Shown: piece after piece, positions 11,801 to 22,569 of the stretch
Layout: the number at the start of each line of letters is the position of its first letter
Position numbering within the stretch: the first letter of the stretch is position 1
NCBI GenBank assembly: GCA_003116875.1
Contig: BCKT01000005.1
Coordinates: 1,674,001-1,738,000, forward strand
Reading direction: 5' to 3'
Source: Takashimella koratensis
Taxonomy: Eukaryota > Basidiomycota > Tremellomycetes > Trichosporonales > Tetragoniomycetaceae
Length of the DNA stretch: 64,000 bases
Translations under genes and position numbers: made by a program
The notes under the pieces: model-generated
Told to the model about the DNA's origin: nothing
What the model saw: the letters and a program-made list of their open reading frames with translations, nothing else
Databases searched by the model: none

Positions 11801-13634
11801 GTGCGCATTGCCCTCTGGTATCGAGTCAACGTCGGGTGAGTCCATTAAGCTATAGACAAAATACCACCAGAAGCTGATGTCGGCTCGAAGCTGCCCAACT
11901 CGGTGTTGGTGCGTTCATGTTGAAGAACGGCAACGTGTCGATGAAGATTGAAGATGGGCGAATCACTAGCATCATTGATGTCGCTTTGGAGTGGGTGTTG
12001 CGGTCTTAAAATGATTCGTTTAGACAGCCACTGATGCCTGCATAGCAAAGAGCTCATCCCCAAGGGCCAAACCGGTGGCTTGGTGATCATGGAAGACCAC
12101 CCGAACTGGTGGGAGTGAGTACAGCTCTGGTCGATTTGGCCATGGAAAACCGAACAGTGTTGACATTCCAACTCAGCGCATGGGACGTCGACCCCTTCCA
12201 TCTCGAGAAACAGACTCACCTCAAGTTTGAAGACGTACGGATCCAAGAGGCTGGTCCTCTCCATGCGACGCTCATGACCACCGTCCGACACGGGAAGAGC
12301 GAGATCTTTGTCGAGGTGAGATGATTCGCGGTGGGCACCCCTGGGTAGAAGGCTGACGCTGTGTAGATCTCGCTCGACGCTGTTGCGGCGTCCATGAAGC
12401 CTGATGCGCGCAGTTTGATCAGGTTTGACGCGGTCGTGTGAGTCAAGCAGTCATGTCGCTAGTCAGCACTGCTGACACTCCTACAGAAACTGGCGCGAGA
12501 AGCACAAGTTCCTCAAGTGTGAGTAAACTTTCTCCAGTCGCATAAATGAAACTTACAGTCTCCTTCCAGTCGAGCTCCCGCTTGAGATCTATAGCGACGT
12601 CGCGACCTACGACACGCAGTTCGGGTGCTTGACTAGACCGACTCACCGCAACACCACCTGGGACGCTGCCAAGTGAGTCAAGCTGGTATCATTCCAGCAA
12701 TCCAGCTGACGTCGATGTCGCCAGGTTCGAAGTCTGCGCGCACAAATTTGCCGACTTGTCCGAGGTGAGCTTCGTCGATTTTGTGCTCGACGCGAAGCTG
12801 ACAACATCAGTACGGATACGGTGTCGCTATTATCAACGATTGCAAATACGGCTAGTAAGTCATGTTGCGGTTCGTATGCACGAGACGTGTATCTGACCAT
12901 CTACACCAGCGCCACCGAGGGCAACGTCATGCGACTCTCGCTGCTCCGTGGGCCGACTCTGCCAGACCCCGAGACCGACATGGGCCACCACTCGTTCTCG
13001 TTTGGCATCTACCCGCACGTCGGCACCTACTCCGAGAGCGACGTCTCTGCCGTCTCTATCGCGTTCAACTCCCCCCTCCAAGGTAGGTCGTGAGAATGAT
13101 AGCTGCCTGTAGCAAACGGATAGCCGGCTAAAACGCCATTAGTGCGATTCTCCAAGTCGCCCAACTTCTCCACCGCCGATATCGCCCACCTCCCCACCTT
13201 CAAGGTCACCGGCGCCCCCAATGTCTTCCTCGAGACCATCAAGCGAGGCGAGGACGACGTGTTTGCCGAAGGCGAGGCTCAGACTCTCGTCCTTCGTACC
13301 TACGAGCAGTTCGGCGGCCACGCCAAGGCCAAGCTGAAGATGTAAGCTTCCCCTCCATAGCCTCAAAGTGTAGAAGCTGACGCAGCCCAGTACTGGATTG
13401 AAGATCATCAACGCCGAGATTGTCAACGTCCTCGAAGACCACGTATCCGACCTCAAGATCCACCCAGGGGACAAGGAAGGTGACGTTCATGTCAATATCG
13501 ACTTCCGCGGGTTTGAGATCAAGACGGTCAGGTTGACTGTTGAGGCGCTCGCTCCGGTCAAGGTCGAAGCGGGCGTGCCTACTTCGGCCGCTGCCGAGAG
13601 GCGTATGTCCAGCAGCAGCTGGGTAAAGGTATGA
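8847..13634 (+). CDS. AMS1: Vacuolar alpha-mannosidase, GH38
   Basis: Degrades free mannose oligosaccharides in the vacuole; in yeast Ams1 is delivered by the Cvt/autophagy route and has no signal peptide, and none is seen here (start [16 protein letters not shown]). More than twenty short exons give about 1,100 residues, normal for the family. Catalytic-domain landmarks: [12 protein letters not shown] (zinc ligands His and Asp), [13 protein letters not shown] (nucleophile Asp), and [12 protein letters not shown] (zinc His). The C-terminal beta domains end SSSSWVKV with a TGA at 13632-13634. An intron near 9532-9631 is unusually long and contains a CCCTCCAT tandem repeat. Downstream it is convergent with the DUF726 gene. 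Confidence 0.93.
9563..9592 (+). repeat. Short tandem repeat (CCCTCCAT)n inside an AMS1 intron
   Basis: Three to four adjoining copies of an 8-bp CCCTCCAT unit lie near the 3' part of the longest AMS1 intron. Visible directly; probably just polymorphic filler. Confidence 0.6.
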
Positions 13635-14033
13635 GGTGACGTTTGTGAGCGGCAAGCACTGTATACAAAGCAAGAACAATTGAACAGGTTGAAAACAAGA
13701 CAAAAGGAATAAACGAAAAGCAAATGAGGTTCGGAGGAAAACACCAAAACCCAAACAAACGAGGAAAGCTGTGATCTAGTTGTGACAGAAGGCAGAAGTG
13801 AAGCACGAGCCGTAAGGTCTGTGACCGGCGGTATCGACGTAACCGTTGTGATAAAGTGAGAATGCAAAACTTGTGGACATTGCTTTCGGTGATCAAAGAG
13901 ACGGCAAAGGATAGATACTATACATTCAGATTTTCCTCAGATCATTTCGGTACGATTCTTCGATTACTTCTGACTTGTGCTTCTGACGTTCACTTCTGAC
14001 TAGTCACTTAGTCTCTCACCAAGCTCTCGTTTC
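13635..14033. other. Convergent 3' flanks of AMS1 and the DUF726 gene
   Basis: 399 bp, locally A/T-richer than the coding neighbours (AACAAACGAAAAGCAAAT-like), as expected for two 3' UTRs. Antisense open frames across it have no domain support. No gene seen. Confidence 0.5.
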
Positions 14034-16523
14034 CTACGCATCAACATCAAGCAAAGTCAAGATCTCTCCCAACTTGGCATGAATCTCGAAATGACCTCTG
14101 ACGACACTACTCATATCCACATCCTCCACTCCAGGCTGATGTACGGGACCTAGTCCAGCCACTTGAATCCCACTGTTCCCTACCGCGGCACGGGAGACGA
14201 CTTCGTGAAGCCGGACGACACCGGCAAGGACGAGGTCAGCGTCGGCCCATCCGTTTGTCAAGCGGCGAGCGACGACGGAACGCGCACGAGCCCATTCGGA
14301 GGCGGTTGGTGAGGATGGGAGGGAGATTAGGTGGGCAGACTCGACGTGCGTCTGGAGAGGGGTCGGGAGGGTGGAGAGGTACAGAAGAGCGTGGAGGACG
14401 GTGAGAGCGCCGACGGAGGAGCCGATCTGCAAAGTGGATCAGTAAGGCTATATCTGGGATAGGGAGGATTGAGACGACTTGCCAGAATGACCGGGCGTTC
14501 CCCTTGGACACGCTTCTCAATGACCTCGCCAAGCAGTCGACCAGCTTTGACAGCACGATCCTGTGCGTGCATCCAAGTGTTATCGAGTGTCATCGTCGCC
14601 ATGGAATAGACGGACCTACGCTCTGTGTCAGTGATGACTCATGCCCTTGTATGAAGCCTAGTAAGGCCAAGTAAAGGTAGCTCACAAAGGGAGAGCGACA
14701 GCAGCGTAGTATGCACTGAGAACGGTGCGCTTGATGATCTCCTTCTTGACGTAGCCCTTCAACTTGCTCGCGACTGTACGAGGTCACAAGTCATTGATCA
14801 GCTCTCTTAGACGCCGTAACTGGTGGAGCTGAGCGTTGACTCACCCCAGAAGTCGACGTCGCGACCAGTCTTGAGCATCGCCGCAGTTTCGTACCGTAGC
14901 AGATACACGTCTCGACCGTCTTTCAAACCGGTCTTGGTCCCAGTCGTCGGTGCTTCAACAAGGGCATTCTCCTCCTTAACCTCCTTTGCTTCTTTGTCTT
15001 TTGTCTCCAGCCCACTGCCCTCCTTTACCGGCTCGCTGCTGATACCGAGGCCTGTGACGGCTGCTCGCGGCTTGTAACTCTTGGGCGGTGCGTTATCCGC
15101 ACACAGCGCACGCCATGCAGTGATAGCTTCCGTCTTTGAAACGCTGAGAAGACCGGGGACGACGATGGTCGCGGTTAGACTCGGAGGCTTCGATGACTCG
15201 GCGATAGCCTTCTCATCCCTCCCCGAAGCGGTGTCAAGGGACGCACGAGGCGAGCCGGCGACCGTAGGTGACGCGGAAGGTGTTGTTGCTGCGGAAATAC
15301 TGGCTCGAGTACCTGCTTCCAAGCTGAGAGCGAGAAGCTTCGCCTCCAGTTCCACTCGGGCGGCGTCGACATCATTCTGCGCATCGGCGTCGGTATGTTC
15401 CTTCTCCTCTGGACTAGCAACAGCAGTCGTACTCGATGTCTCGGTAACCTTGCTGTCCTTCTCATCGATCGATAACTTCGCTACACCCTCCTCCGCCTCC
15501 TTGCGCTTCTGCGCTGCCTGCTCCTCCTCGCGCTTCTTGATATCCCTCCTCGCGGCGTTCAAATCATCAATCTCCTCTTTCGTCGCTCTGGTGCCTGCTC
15601 CAATCTCGACAAACCCAAACTCGTCCACACCGCGCCACCGCTCACGTACGCGTCGACCGGCCAGACCTCCACCGCCGACGCCGAAGAGGGTACCGAGAAC
15701 AACGGGCGCGGCGCCGGCAGACAGGATGGAGCCGATACCCAATGGAGCGAGGACGGCGGCGATGGCAGGTGCGGCGAGACCTCCGGTGACTCCAAGCAGC
15801 ACGCCACCAGCGATGACACCGGCACCAGTTGCTGTAAGTAGGCAAAGTCAGCCAAGAACGCCAAGACCAGCAGCAGCGGTTGTGGCCGGATCTCCACTCA
15901 CCAAGGGATCGCCCAAGGGACCCGCCCCAGCCTTGGCTATGGGCCGCGCGCGTCGATTCAACCTTCTTATCGGCCTCTTCAGACGCCGCCTTGAGTGCTT
16001 TGAACAGCGTCGCGGACAGATTCTTCTCCGCAGCCGGAAGGATGTGCTCCACGTCCAAACCCAGCAAGAACAACGCTCGATGAGATGCTGCCCTTGCTTC
16101 GGCTGTGTACTTGATCATCTCCTCCTTCTTCTCCTTCTCCTTCACTCCCGCCGATGGGTCTGGCTTGTTCGATTCGGGCGTTAAGCTCGCTTCGACGAGT
16201 ACACCAGCCATCCGCGCCCGTTCGGTGTCGCTCCACTCCTCCCGCTGCGCATCCGCAGACAGACGCACGGCGTTCGGTTCAACATCGGTAGGTAGTACAG
16301 CTGGGTCGAGTTCGAGAAGCTTCAGGACGGCGGAGAACCAGTTTGAAAGCTGCTGCGGAGATTTGGGTGCGGTTGGAGCGGTGGATTTGGCGACGTTCGG
16401 AGCCGGTGCCGGGTAGGTTGGATGTAAAGTCGCGCTGAGCGCGGCGAGGCCGAGGAGGAGACGGATTGGGGAGGCCAGAGGGTCGGGTGGTTTGGGAAGG
16501 TCAGTGGCGAGCTTGTCAGACAT
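14034..16523 (-). CDS. DUF726 / TMCO4-type membrane-associated serine hydrolase-like protein
   Basis: Family of proteins with a glycine-rich transmembrane hairpin followed by an alpha/beta-hydrolase-like domain (human TMCO4, yeast Mil1/YFL034W). Starts MSDKLATDLPKPPDPLASPI. The hydrophobic hairpin follows (AGGVLLGVTGGLAAPAIAAV, then LGIGSILSAGAAPVVLG), then a Lys/Glu-rich coiled coil and Ser/Thr/Ala-rich disordered insert of about 130 residues. The hydrolase part begins at TIVVPGLLS, and a GSSVG motif (Gly-x-Ser-x-Gly) comes from the last exon. The intron before it (14427-14482) has a GC donor; only the GC-AG reading joins RPVIL to IGSSVGALT. Ends LGEILTLLDVDA. Yeast Mil1 is linked to AP-1 trafficking; extension to this protein is inference. 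Confidence 0.85.
14427..14482 (-). other. GC-AG intron in the DUF726 gene
   Basis: Donor GCAAGT, acceptor TTTGCAG, 56 nt. Splicing here makes VILIGSSVGALTVL, the conserved strand-nucleophile elbow. No GT donor nearby gives that frame. Confidence 0.8.
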
Positions 16524-16693
16524 GGTGAAGTAAGGATGGAGTGGATGGGGTGGAGTGGAAAGAAGTGAGATGGGTAGACTCAAATAGATAGATGCATGAA
16601 AATGGACGAAAATCGCGAGTGGAGCACCTCCACTCTTTGACGTCACTCAAAACTATCCGCAGATCGCCACTTCACCCTAAGTCCGTGCTCCTA

Positions 16694-17267
16694 CTACAAG
16701 TCTGTACCTCCAGGCTTGCTCGCTTCCCACTCCATTTCACACCCAGTGGGTATCCAATCCATGGTACTACTGCTACGTGAAGAAAGGGCCCCAGGATTAG
16801 TTGCAGAGTTGGCTTGATCCCTGTTGACAGTCAATATGCCCAAGATCCCTGCGCATTCGAGCCACCCTTCGTTTCCACCAAACATCTCGCAATAACCAGG
16901 CGCTTGTTTGACTGTTTTGAGCAGCTCGCTGAGCGGAAGACGAAGAAGATAATCAGCTTTTTCCTTCGGGCAAGACGAGAAGTTCTGCACAATCTGCTGT
17001 GCAGTGACAAGCTCAGATGGAATCCCGAGCGAAGCTGTGAACGTGTTAGCTGACAACTGCGAGCCATTACGAAATTTGAATATGCGTGAAATGATCAAAC
17101 ATACTTAACGCTTCCGAAAAGTATCTTATCCCTAAATCGAGAGATCCGCTAGGATCATGAATTCTTTCTTTTACTGACTTCCTGTGCAAAACTTCGAGCT
17201 GACCTCCGAGGACTTCCAGCATATCTGATGCCTCGTCCGTCGTGAAAGGGTTGGTGATTGTCGACAT
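16694..17267 (-). CDS. Tandem array gene 1 (unknown helical 'WFF' family), single module
   Basis: Not recognised. Two exons, 17105-17267 and 16694-17034; donor GTATGT, branch CTAAC, acceptor TTCACAG, intron phase 1. About 167 residues. Exon 1 (MSTITNPFTTDEASDMLEVL...) ends FSEALT; exon 2 has AQQIVQNF, LLRLPLSELLKTV and a C-terminal ECAGILGILTV before a Ser-rich tail with TMDWIP. It aligns by eye with the next gene over its full length, including the NPF near the start, the intron position and the M-D-W in the tail. No signal peptide or membrane segment is obvious. The family's Trp and second Phe are absent, so this is a divergent member. Confidence 0.6.
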
Positions 17268-17918
17268 TGTATATGATGGTCGGTTTGTGACCAGAAGTTA
17301 TCTCTTAGCTTCAGAAAGATTGGCAAAGAGACATGAGGGTGAGGCGAGAGAGGGAAAAGGCTCCCTACATATGCAAGAGCTAGGTGCTCTCCTTGCCCGT
17401 ACAGCTGTTGTCGCTCGTCGGCAAACGGTCAAAGGGAGCTAAGACATGACAAAAAAGGCAGGCATGAGAGTCGAGTATTCAGCAGATAAACCCACCGCTC
17501 TCGAAAGCAGCAGGCGCCTTCCCATATTGGCAGCCGATCCACCTGCCAATGGCGCGAGGATTCAAGTCAAAGGAGCGTACAATACGATCCCGAAAACCCC
17601 GATACTTGAAAAGGTTGGTGTAGGTGAGCGCAGCCCTTGGGTGCGACCCGTCTCCGACCCGACCATACTCTACGAGTACGAGTATCTGCTCATCAAACCT
17701 GACTGGGGGGATGCACATGCGGGTTTTACCTCATCGGTCGAGGATATTTGTTGACGCGAACCTCATCTTGTATTGGTTTGGAAACGATGCATAGAGCAGA
17801 CTCTGATTTGAAGCACGTGCGGATGAGTGCAAAAGCTGTGTCCGACACGTCTAACTGCGAAACACACTAAAGAAAACGCGGAAGCAAGTTGCAACACAGA
17901 AAGTATGTCCTGCCAACA
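17268..17918. other. Gap between array genes 1 and 2
   Basis: 651 bp. It must hold the promoter of array gene 1. Open frames on both strands (for example 17446-17754 +) have no recognisable content and no homology to the array module. I see nothing else. Confidence 0.4.
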
Positions 17919-18496
17919 TCACACGCTCATACAGGAAGGTTGCTTACAGCCTGGCTTGCCGCAGCTAGTCCAAGTCGGATGATGAAGCTTATTTACCTTG
18001 TCGTTATCGGTATTTTCCCAATCCATTGGGGTCGGGTCAATCGGCTGCTTGGACGCGGAGTCGGCTTGGGTGGTGGATTGTCCGCTCTGAGCGATCAACA
18101 TCCCAAGAATCAATCCGCTTTCCGCCCATGGCGCACATGTCGAAAAGTCATCGTCATCTTCAAATTCCCCCACAGCCTCGTTGGCGACTTGATCAAGTGG
18201 GATTCGAAGTAGATTCTTCATATTATCTACGGACTTCTTTTTAAAATGGCTTACAACTCTATCCACGGTCCAACCCGGGATTTTTGCACTCGCTGGCTCA
18301 TTTCAGCATAGGCGTTCCCTAACAGCAGCAGCTAGAACTTACTCAAGGCTTGCGAAAAAGACGTCTTCGCCTCAGTGAACGCATCAGTTGCATTTCCAGA
18401 AGTTCTCGTAGATACGTTGCTGTATAGCGTCTCCAGCTTGCTTCGCAAGTTGGATCCTATCTTTGATGCCGAATGTGAGAGGAAGGGGTTAGCCAT
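17919..18496 (-). CDS. Tandem array gene 2 (unknown 'WFF' family), single module
   Basis: Not recognised. Exons 18343-18496 and 17919-18292, phase-1 intron at the family position. Exon 1 starts MANPFLSHSASKIG and ends SFSQALT. Exon 2 begins SAKIPGW then TVDRVVSHF, NLLRIPLDQV, an acidic EFEDDDDF stretch and LILGMLIAQSGQ, ending with a PTPMDW-containing tail and four cysteines. Closest to array gene 1: shared NPF start, IP after the intron, LLR-I/L-PL and L-G-hydrophobic-L near the end. The acceptor was chosen because it restores this match; an earlier TTAG acceptor would run into a stop. A possible further intron after the DNDK codons could change the last 30 residues. Confidence 0.58.
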
Positions 18497-19232
18497 GGTG
18501 GGCAAAATATGTACTTTATAGAAATTGTTGAAGACGGTAGCGAAATAGCGAATGATATGCGATATCAGCGGCTTATGTATAGGCCTGACTGCCATGACAA
18601 GCGCTTGTATCACCCGGGTCATTGGGATCAAAGCTGATATCGAAATCGTATTGAAAGGTATTTCTAAACCGCCAAGCGCCCAGCTGAACAAAGGACTGAG
18701 CTTGTACGCCTGATGTGGCGGAGCTTGACAAGGAGCTGTGAAACGGGGAGCTGGCGACGTGTGTAAGGAGCGGCATCGATAAAGGAATGCACGAGCATGC
18801 CCCGAGCCGAGGCGGGATTTTCCAGCGGCGTGGGGATGGTCAATACAAAGCGGTGTGCGAAAAGGGGATAGCGAGAGACCAAAAGAAGGCGTACATAAAG
18901 GATCCGCCGCCACGCCTTGAGGCTACCCGTCGGCTGAAGGAAAGCGGTCGAGTTGCTCGGGTGACCTACTCCGTTGACAGTCACAGTATCTACTCCGCTG
19001 TGGGCCGTGTTCTAGCAGAGCAAGTGATAACAATAACTTTTGGGGGGTTCAACTATGTCGATCTCAGATAGCTTGGTGTCAGATGCATGTAGCGCTGGGA
19101 GTGATATACTTCTGCCTGGGGAAGAATCATAGCTCAGTTTTGATCGAACTGTCATAGGGAGTCTCTACCCAGGCCCCCCATCTCTGATACGAACAGGAAT
19201 ATCCGAAGTGTACTTCCCTGCTGTAGCGCTCA
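18497..19232. other. Gap between array genes 2 and 3
   Basis: 736 bp. Promoter of array gene 2 plus sequence with only unconvincing open frames (18664-18984 -, 18787-19071 +). Nothing supported. Confidence 0.4.
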
Positions 19233-19789
19233 CTAAGCAGTCTCCTGGACTCCCTCCATACTCTCCTCTGCATCGGTTGACGTGGCTGAGCGTTCAACGA
19301 TGCCCAAACCATCCCCGTATCGATACTGAATCGAGCCCATCAACTGCAAAGCTCTCGGTCAAGTCTCATTGTAAGACATCAACTTGATAGGTAGAATGCA
19401 GCTCTGGGGGAGCTCGTTGGGATTCTCTTTGATACATTCGCGCAACGTCTCCTGTAGGTCCTCGGTTGGAGTGTTGGTGAACGTCTCATAATCTTTATCG
19501 TTCCACTCGTCGAAGAAAGGCCCGATTGTCTTCCAGGATGTCTGAGGAGCGCCTGACACATCTTCATAGTTTTAGCAGAGTGATTCAGCATCGGAGACTC
19601 ACCAGAGGCAAAGTCGAAGCACTCTGTCGCTAACATCATCATGGCACTTGCCGCTGCCAAGCGCTGATCAATTGCGTCTACCTTTTGCTGCAGAAACTTT
19701 ACTAGCGTCCTGCCAGCAGTTTGGGTCAAGGGGGAGCTGGACCAAAGTGGGCTCGGTTGAGCGAACGAGTCAGCATCAGTTTCTGACAT
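19233..19789 (-). pseudogene. Tandem array gene 3 (unknown 'WFF' family) with an in-frame stop
   Basis: Exon 1 (MSETDADSFAQP... to FDFAS) and exon 2 are joined by a phase-1 intron with a GTGAGT donor. Exon 2 has the clearest family motif, SWKTIGPFFDEWNDKDYETF. The frame then hits TGA at 19359-19361 after LMSYNET, giving about 125 residues. The same frame continues open from PRALQLMGSI to a TAG at 19233-19235. That downstream piece matches the C-terminal helix of other members, such as FRIMGLILMRA in array gene 4b. I therefore read the TGA as a nonsense mutation in a once longer protein; the shorter product may still be made. An upstream Met at 19846 is an alternative start. Confidence 0.6.
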
Positions 19790-20552
19790 GTGGTGGAGTA
19801 CGAAGATGTTGGACAAGTGTCTTAAGACCAATATCAAGAGCTTCAAGTCTCAGTACAGGCGGACAGCGATGGGTGGTACTGGATGGGTAGCTGGAATATG
19901 GATGGGGACAGTCTTTGGGTAGTTTAGCGACCGTCATATAGCCTGCGTGCTCTGATCCTGACTGTTGCCGTAGTGAGAGACCGCTTCCAAACGGCTGTCG
20001 ATCTTGATGTCACCAACTCGAAAGGATTCAGTCAAGACCGGATCACCGTCAATAGAGCACCATACCCAAAAGGCAGCTTTTGTAGCCCAGATTTACAAGT
20101 ACAAAGGCAGAAAATGGGAAAACATCCTCCCTTTGAAACTTCCTAAGCGCTCGCTGTGAAAAGAAAGTGGTTGCGGCTAGTAAAGAAAGGAATTTGATCC
20201 TTTGATATTGTCAAGAATGAACTGTCATGAGACTTGCCTTATCGCTGTTGTTGGTATGTGGGACCGTACAGCTACTCGTAGGCCTGTGTAAACAATTTGG
20301 CCTGAGCCGCCAATGAGCACGATAGGGTTATCTCATCGCAGCTTTGAACTATGGACACGTATTTCTCCAGTCAGGCAGTGGAAGATTTCCCCCTGTAGAT
20401 ATCCACGCTGTATTTCAATGGCGAGACCCGGACAGTATCGACGCTCACAAACACACCCCACCCATCGCCCAAAGTGTCTACTTCAGAAAAACTCTCCAAT
20501 ACGCTCTCCTTGAAAGGTGTCCACATCAGGCAATGTACCGTTTACCTGATCA
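19790..20552. other. Gap between array genes 3 and 4
   Basis: 763 bp, A/T-richer in the middle. Open frames at 20313-20592 (+) show no domain. No array module found on either strand by eye. Nothing supported. Confidence 0.4.
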
Positions 20553-21172
20553 TCAGTTGTCTTCCATGTCCGAATTTTCCTGCGACTCGTGATCTCCCGC
20601 CATCACACAATCCTCCTGCTCCTCCTCCACCTTCATGTCCTTGACGGCATTGGTGACTGCGGCGAGAGTACAAGTTGTGTTCCTGCTTGTCTGTTCGTGA
20701 GCTCTCATCAGGATAAGACCCATGATCCTGAAACAGTTTGACAAGGTGTCGTCTTTCGATATTCTCTGAAGAGCGGTCTTGTACTCAGCTTCGACATTCA
20801 TATCAAAGCTGCTGGCTTTTTGTTCAAGCTCCTTCCGAATGTCACCGACGTCGTAGTCGCAAAATTCATACCATCTGTCGTCATTCCAGCCCGAAAAGAA
20901 AGGGGATACGACGCGCCAGATGTTTGAACTTCCGGAGTCGGCTGCACAAGTCATCAACTCATATTCTCTACTCCACTGGACTCACCTCCAGGAATTGGGA
21001 GGTCGTTAAAGACTTGGGCCCCCGTGTGAATCCCTGCGATGGCAGTACGAAGCCCGCCCTCCACGTCGTCCAGGATAGCTTCCAGGCATTCAATGGGGGT
21101 CCCTTCCGGCAATTTGCTTTGTTTTTGGTCCCAGCTGGACCCTCCAGCCTCCGTAGAGGTGCCGTCTTTCAT
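20553..21172 (-). CDS. Tandem array gene 4b (unknown 'WFF' family), second module of a probable two-module gene
   Basis: Exons 20986-21172 and 20553-20941; GTGAGT donor, TTGTGCAG acceptor, phase 1. Taken alone it starts MKDGTSTEAGGSS. Exon 1 is helical (CLEAILDDVEGGLRTAI). Exon 2 has the family motif IWRVVSPFFSGWNDDRWYEF, then KTALQRISKDDTL and FRIMGLILMRAHEQ, and an acidic tail. Upstream its frame stays open through 21241 and beyond into sequence homologous to the C-terminal half of module 4a (LLMRLSAYDPWMKVVRRM). This suggests that 4a and 4b are one two-module gene like array genes 5 and 6, split by a frame change. Confidence 0.6.
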
Positions 21173-21233
21173 ATCGATATCTTTCTGCACCCGAATGGTA
21201 CAGAGAGTACACGAGCTGTGTTTGGAGTGAAGG

Positions 21234-21670
21234 TCAGCCATTCGCCGCACCACCTTCATCCATGGGTCGTAAGCGGATAGACGCATCAAGAGTACTTCCG
21301 TATTTTTCGTGAACGGATCCCAACGGCTGCGCAATGCGTTTGTTTGTCCAAACTTCGCTCGCTTGACACACCGTGTAGGCGCAAACTTCTTCATAGTCTT
21401 CGTCCGTCCACCCGTCAAAGAAAGGGGTAATCATCTCCCAAGTGACACCCGTCTCGGTGAAGCCTTTTCCTTGAACCGTTAGTCACCATGACAAGTACAA
21501 TTGCTCTCACCCATCGCCATCTCAAAGTTTTGCACACAGAAAGTCGACTCGGCGCACAGAGAATCGGAACTTTGATCATCCTTCACGTCATCTGCGCCCT
21601 GGACAGTGTCTTCAAGTATCTGAAATATCTGGCCCCACCTATCGTCACCTGGCTCAGCTGGACTGGACAT
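21234..21670 (-). CDS. Tandem array gene 4a (unknown 'WFF' family), frame-broken first module
   Basis: Start MSSPAEPGDDRWGQIFQIL; phase-1 intron (GTGAGA donor, TTCAAG acceptor) at the family position; exon 2 reads VTWEMITPFFDGWTDEDYEEV. The frame ends at 21234 after LRPMDEGGAANG, which does not match the family. The overlapping frame reads TEVLLMRLSAYDPWMKVVRRMADLH, which does. So either a one-base frameshift has occurred near 21300-21340, or there is an unrecognised 43-nt intron with a weak GTGTCA donor. In the restored order the protein would continue straight into array gene 4b. Confidence 0.5.
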
Positions 21671-22569
21671 TGGATCGGTGACGGAGAGGTTGAGGCGAGG
21701 GGTCGCGATGTTGTCTGTGGTGAATGTCCAGGGTAAAGGGGATGTGGAAGACCAAATGTTGTTGTGGAAGGGTGAAATGTAAGTAACGTTTATGCGGGTG
21801 TGGGGCATATCAGTAGTGGTTGTCCTGAAGTCTACCGGGAGTAGTGAGAAAATTGGGGGCGGGGGTGAAGAGCGCAAGGGAGAAGGGCTGAGAGACCCCA
21901 GTTTTTGCCTTCACCTGACGCGCATTACAACGCTCTTACAAACAAAAAGGTTCGTCATGGGTGCTCCAATATTTTTAAAAGCCGAAGTTGTCTGGACCAA
22001 GTGAACTTGCTTTGACACGGGTCACTCCTTTGCAGTGTCTCACTGCTTGGAGAATGCTCGCACATTCTAGATGAGGACCCTATAGCGTCATGAGGCTTTA
22101 TGGTGGCGTGGAAAGCAAGACTTCAGTATCATTTGTAGGGGTGGCCTCATTCCATGCTACCCAGAGTGAGAACGCACAAGATTGCCTCCCACTGAAAATG
22201 AACAAGAATACAGAGATGAACGGCGAAACGCTGCTCGGCATAGCATAGAGCCCTCCCATGGCCCTTGCATCCGGAATGATCTTCACGATAATAAGTGCCA
22301 TCCATATTACATCCTCCAGCGCCCCGCTGAGACCGAGAATTGTGGTGTCGTTCGGGGTGTCCTCAATGTACTGTACGCGAGTGCTTGGTGGTATGTCAAA
22401 GATTCCATTCGTGTCAATCGCAAGGAATCTCCGCCTAGTCCGCGTTTGCGTCAATCTCCATTTCCCGACCCCGTACAGAAGGAAATCGCTGCAGACTGTC
22501 GATGTGCACCATGCCCTGCAAAGCTCCTCTCCACGCCGCGCTCGGCAGTATCTCTGAGAGTGGAGCAAC
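21671..22569. other. Gap between array genes 4 and 5, possible relic
   Basis: 899 bp. The minus-strand frame at 22098-22568 contains GALEDVIWMALIIVKIIPDA, which faintly resembles the C-terminal helix of the array module, but no WFF motif or exon 1 could be placed. I leave it uncalled; it could be a decayed copy. Confidence 0.3.

Noticed and set aside
15081..16184. 367-residue plus-strand open frame
   Set aside because: It lies antisense to the DUF726 gene, is low-complexity Ser/Ala/Arg/Pro, and has no domain; it mirrors the codon bias of the real gene.
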